Source: CAVQRC01 sp963715045
Lineage (GTDB): Bacteria > Planctomycetota > Planctomycetia > Pirellulales > Lacipirellulaceae
Direction of reading: 5' to 3'
NCBI GenBank assembly: GCA_963715045.1
Contig: CAVQRC010000009.1
Span: forward strand, 186,001-250,000
Length of the DNA: 64,000 nt
In this document: positions 61,770 to 64,000 of the stretch, piece by piece
Numbering within the stretch: the first letter of the stretch is position 1
Layout of the letters: each line of letters opens with the position of its first letter
Made by a program: the position numbers and the translations under genes
The notes under the pieces: generated by a model
Databases searched by the model: none
What the model saw: only the letters and a program-made list of their open reading frames with translations
What the model was told of the DNA's origin: nothing

Positions 61770-63498
61770 ATGTCTCACGAACTCCGCCAACCTGAATTCA
61801 GCGACGAGCTGTTGAGCGCGTATCTCGACGGCGAGCTCACCGACGCGGAGCGGATGTCGGTCGACCAGCGGCTCGCGACGGACGAGGCCTCCCGCCGATT
61901 GCTCGAAGAGCTTGCCAAGGTGTCCCGCAGTGTTCGCAGCCTGCCCGTCGAGCCACTCGGTGAAAGTGTGGCCACGGAGGTCGTTGCTGCGGCCCATCGG
62001 CTCGAATCCGCCACGCCAGTGATGTTGGCCGAGCGTGCCGCGATCAAGCCGACCGTGACCGTCGGCAGAAGCTATCGCGGCTGGATCTACGCGGCCGTGG
62101 CCGTCGCGGCGGCGTTGCTGGTGGCCTACCTGCCGATGCTTCAGGTCAATGAACGGAACGTCGCCGACCGGTCGGTCGCCGGCCGCGAACGCCGCAGCAA
62201 AGCCGAAGCACCGCGACCGGAGCGATCGTCTCGCGACATCGTGGCTGCGGATGAGCTGCACCCTGTTCCGCCTGCTGGGATGGGGGGGATGGGTGGCGGG
62301 ATGGGTGGCGGGGCACTCGCCGGTCGTCCGGTCGAGGCCTTGATGGAAAACCGCGAGGGCCATCTCGAAATCGACCACGCCCGAGATGCAAATGTGTACT
62401 TCGTACGTGTCAAGCTTTCGCCACAGGCGGCGAAAGCGATGCACGTCGAACAGGCAATCCTCCGCAATTCGATTGAGTTCGTCGCCAGCACGCCGACGCG
62501 GCGGATACCCCCCGTTGGAGAGCGTCCGTACGGTGCCGCCCCCGGACAGACGGTCGTTGATCGCAACGATTCCGCGGCCCAAACGCGTTCTCCGAGTGAA
62601 GGGCCGAAGCAGATTCAGCCGACTGATGGCGTGGCGGGCCGGCAACGCATCTCGCCGCCGCAGGCCGGGCGGTCAACGACACCCTCTCAACTCATCGCGA
62701 TTGAAGCGCCGCTGACTCAAGCCGGCGGGCTGCTGCGCGAGCTCAGCGAGGACGCGTCGGGAATCCTCACGTTGGAAGTTGAGCCGCTCGACAGCAACGC
62801 GGCCGAGCTGAGGCAATGGAACCGTTCGGCTCCATCGCCGCTCGCGGAAAAGGCTCGAGGCCAGCAGGGAGAAGAACCGCCGCTTGCCGACCGCTACGAG
62901 GTCGAGGTCAAGAAAGGGCCGTCGATTGCAAGTCTGGAAGGCAGGTTGGCAGAGGGCGGTTGGGAGCCGTCCCCGGAGCCGCTGGCGGGGAGTACGCCGA
63001 GTGTTCCCCCGATCGCCGCGGACGGTGACCGGGTCGAAGTGCGTTCGCGGCAGGCAGGAGTCGACGTACCGTCGGTGTCCGTGGCTTCCCCGGATACCGA
63101 GCGCGATGAAAAAGATGAGGCGGCTGCGACGGCGGTCGCCACCGACAGCGTCCGGCAAGGCGATTCAACTGCCTCTCCAGCCACCCTGGCCCGAGTCGCT
63201 CCACGCATGGTTTTCCGTCGCGACCTCTGAGCTCGACGACGCGGAGCGGGAATCGCAGCAGCAGGAAGTCATCGACTGGTTCTCGTACGCTTTCGACGGA
63301 CTCGCGCTAGGTAGGGAGTCGCCAGCGAAGTCGCCGCCCGACACGGCATCGGGTACCGCGCGAATTCTGCTGTGGGTCGAGGTCGCTGAAGAGCCGGCAG
63401 TTGCCGGAGCGGCGGCGATGCCAGCGGCAGAAGCCGGTCAAGCTGGGGATCCCGCCGCCCGCCCGGCTGAAACGCCGCCCGCCCAGCCTTCGCCCTAG
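61770..63498 (+). pseudogene. Probable anti-sigma factor, frameshifted near the end
   Basis: The N-terminus has the anti-sigma-like DELLSAYLDGELTDAERMSV but no HxxxCxxC zinc motif. One membrane span follows (YAAVAVAAALLVAYLPML, about residues 110-127), then a Gly/Met stretch (GMGGMGGGMGGGALAG) and a long periplasmic part with strands such as ANVYFVRVKLSPQAAKAMH. At about 63211-63216 the frame moves by one extra base, and the tail continues VATSELDDAERESQQQEVID to 63498. The uncorrected stop is 63230. It lies 72 bases after the ECF sigma gene and is probably co-transcribed. Confidence 0.72.
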
Positions 63499-63543
63499 CG
63501 ATCGCTGCGGTAAGAACGGGAGTCGTGATCCGCCGACGCTTAG

Positions 63544-63627
63544 CTTGGTCGCTATGCCAAAACGCCGGTGAACGCGTCCCACGGTCAGGGGATCGGTACC
63601 GAGAGATCCTCCTGGGATCGGCTCTAG
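63544..63627 (-). repeat. Dispersed intergenic repeat, copy E
   Basis: On the minus strand it reads CTAGAGCCGATCCCAGGAGG, later CTGACCGTGGGACGCGTTC, GGCGTTTTGGCATAGCGACC. It shares the left end, the central CCGTGGGACGCG and the right-hand TTTTGG block with the other copies, but is diverged in the middle. Confidence 0.7.
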
Positions 63628-63801
63628 ATTCCCCGCGTGCGACGTGCTGAAAGAACGTCACACCGCCCGCGAGATCCTGTTGGATCGAGTGACCTCCGCG
63701 TCCCGTGATCCTGCTGTTGCCGGTCGTATCGATCCGCTAGAGTTTAGCGATGTGGAAGATTGCTCAGTCGTTCAACCTGCATCAAAAGGGAATCCAGAAG
63801 T

Positions 63802-64000
63802 ATGTCGGACATCAAGATACGAATGCGTGCCAATGGGCCTTTTGTTGTCGAAGGGCCGATCACTCTGGTCGATTCCGAAGGAAACGAATTTCCACTCGAC
63901 CCTGCCAAACCGGCCGTCGCCTTGTGTCGCTGTGGGCATTCGAAGAATCGACCGTTCTGTGATGGATCGCATCGCGACTGCGAGTTTGCTTCCGACGAGC
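63802..64000 (+). CDS. CDGSH iron-sulfur domain protein (partial)
   Basis: ATG at 63802 follows AGAAG. The first 66 codons are visible and the gene runs off the window. The CDGSH signature is complete: CRCGHSKNRPFCDGSH, three Cys and one His that hold a 2Fe-2S cluster. A preceding beta-rich part (IRMRANGPFVVEGPITL) is typical of bacterial CDGSH proteins. It is probably a redox or cluster-transfer protein; a second CDGSH motif could lie past the window. Confidence 0.9.
   Translation, partial: MSDIKIRMRANGPFVVEGPITLVDSEGNEFPLDPAKPAVALCRCGHSKNRPFCDGSHRDCEFASDE

Noticed and set aside
1..64000. CRISPR array
   Set aside because: The short repeats seen (36124, 60384) are adjacent or degenerate and lack regular spacers; no cas gene is present.

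Overview
The window reads as chromosomal DNA from a GC-rich bacterium of the phylum Planctomycetota, probably near the Planctomycetales/Pirellulales. This rests on protein families recognised by eye: a BBP7-type outer-membrane barrel, a PVC-type cytochrome c (CxxCH) protein, a large secreted protein with an LEPR-XLL-like N-terminus, GEVED-like repeats and a dockerin tail, PEP-CTERM proteins, and lipid A genes (LpxD end, LpxI). No species can be named from the sequence alone.

Layout. 1-3050: lpxD end, lpxI, a membrane EEP hydrolase and an exported methyltransferase. 3473-4448: a sigma-54 activator with a frameshift before its HTH. 5229-6585: two short, very basic proteins flanking a receiver-like protein. 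6752-8943: a PEP-CTERM protein and gap (GAPDH). 8954-13382 (minus): a coiled-coil lipoprotein-like gene, two clpP genes and tig; then tRNA-Gly. 13901-19049: a DUF255 protein, an ASCH protein, a secreted subtilase and a FixJ-like regulator. 19308-22806: a BBP7 barrel gene with a scrambled 5' end, a plus-strand terminator with no visible gene before it, and parA. 22905-29647: small conserved genes, aroB, an orphan PEP-CTERM tail, the GEVED protein and dprA. 29870-30503: a DUF433/DUF5615 toxin-antitoxin pair. 30504-33727: a decayed segment with a group II intron remnant and gene fragments, bounded by two direct copies of the 3' end of the neighbouring S9 peptidase gene. 33734-42352 (minus): the S9 peptidase and a four-gene YejABEF-like peptide importer. 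42642-52153: the PVC cytochrome, a cupin, aroE, an SUMF1-like protein, a rhomboid and a coiled-coil membrane protein. 52561-59176: a TolC/adaptor/MacB-like efflux operon. 59214-64000: bioF, an ECF sigma and anti-sigma pair, and the start of a CDGSH protein.

Two patterns run through the whole window. First, an unnamed intergenic repeat of about 81-86 bp with imperfect inverted ends occurs five times, once in the probable gap leader. Second, at least nine otherwise convincing genes are broken by single-base frame changes, most of them fitting one extra base and several lying in short homopolymers. That bias suggests assembly or sequencing error as much as true decay, so these genes are annotated over their full extent with the break positions given.
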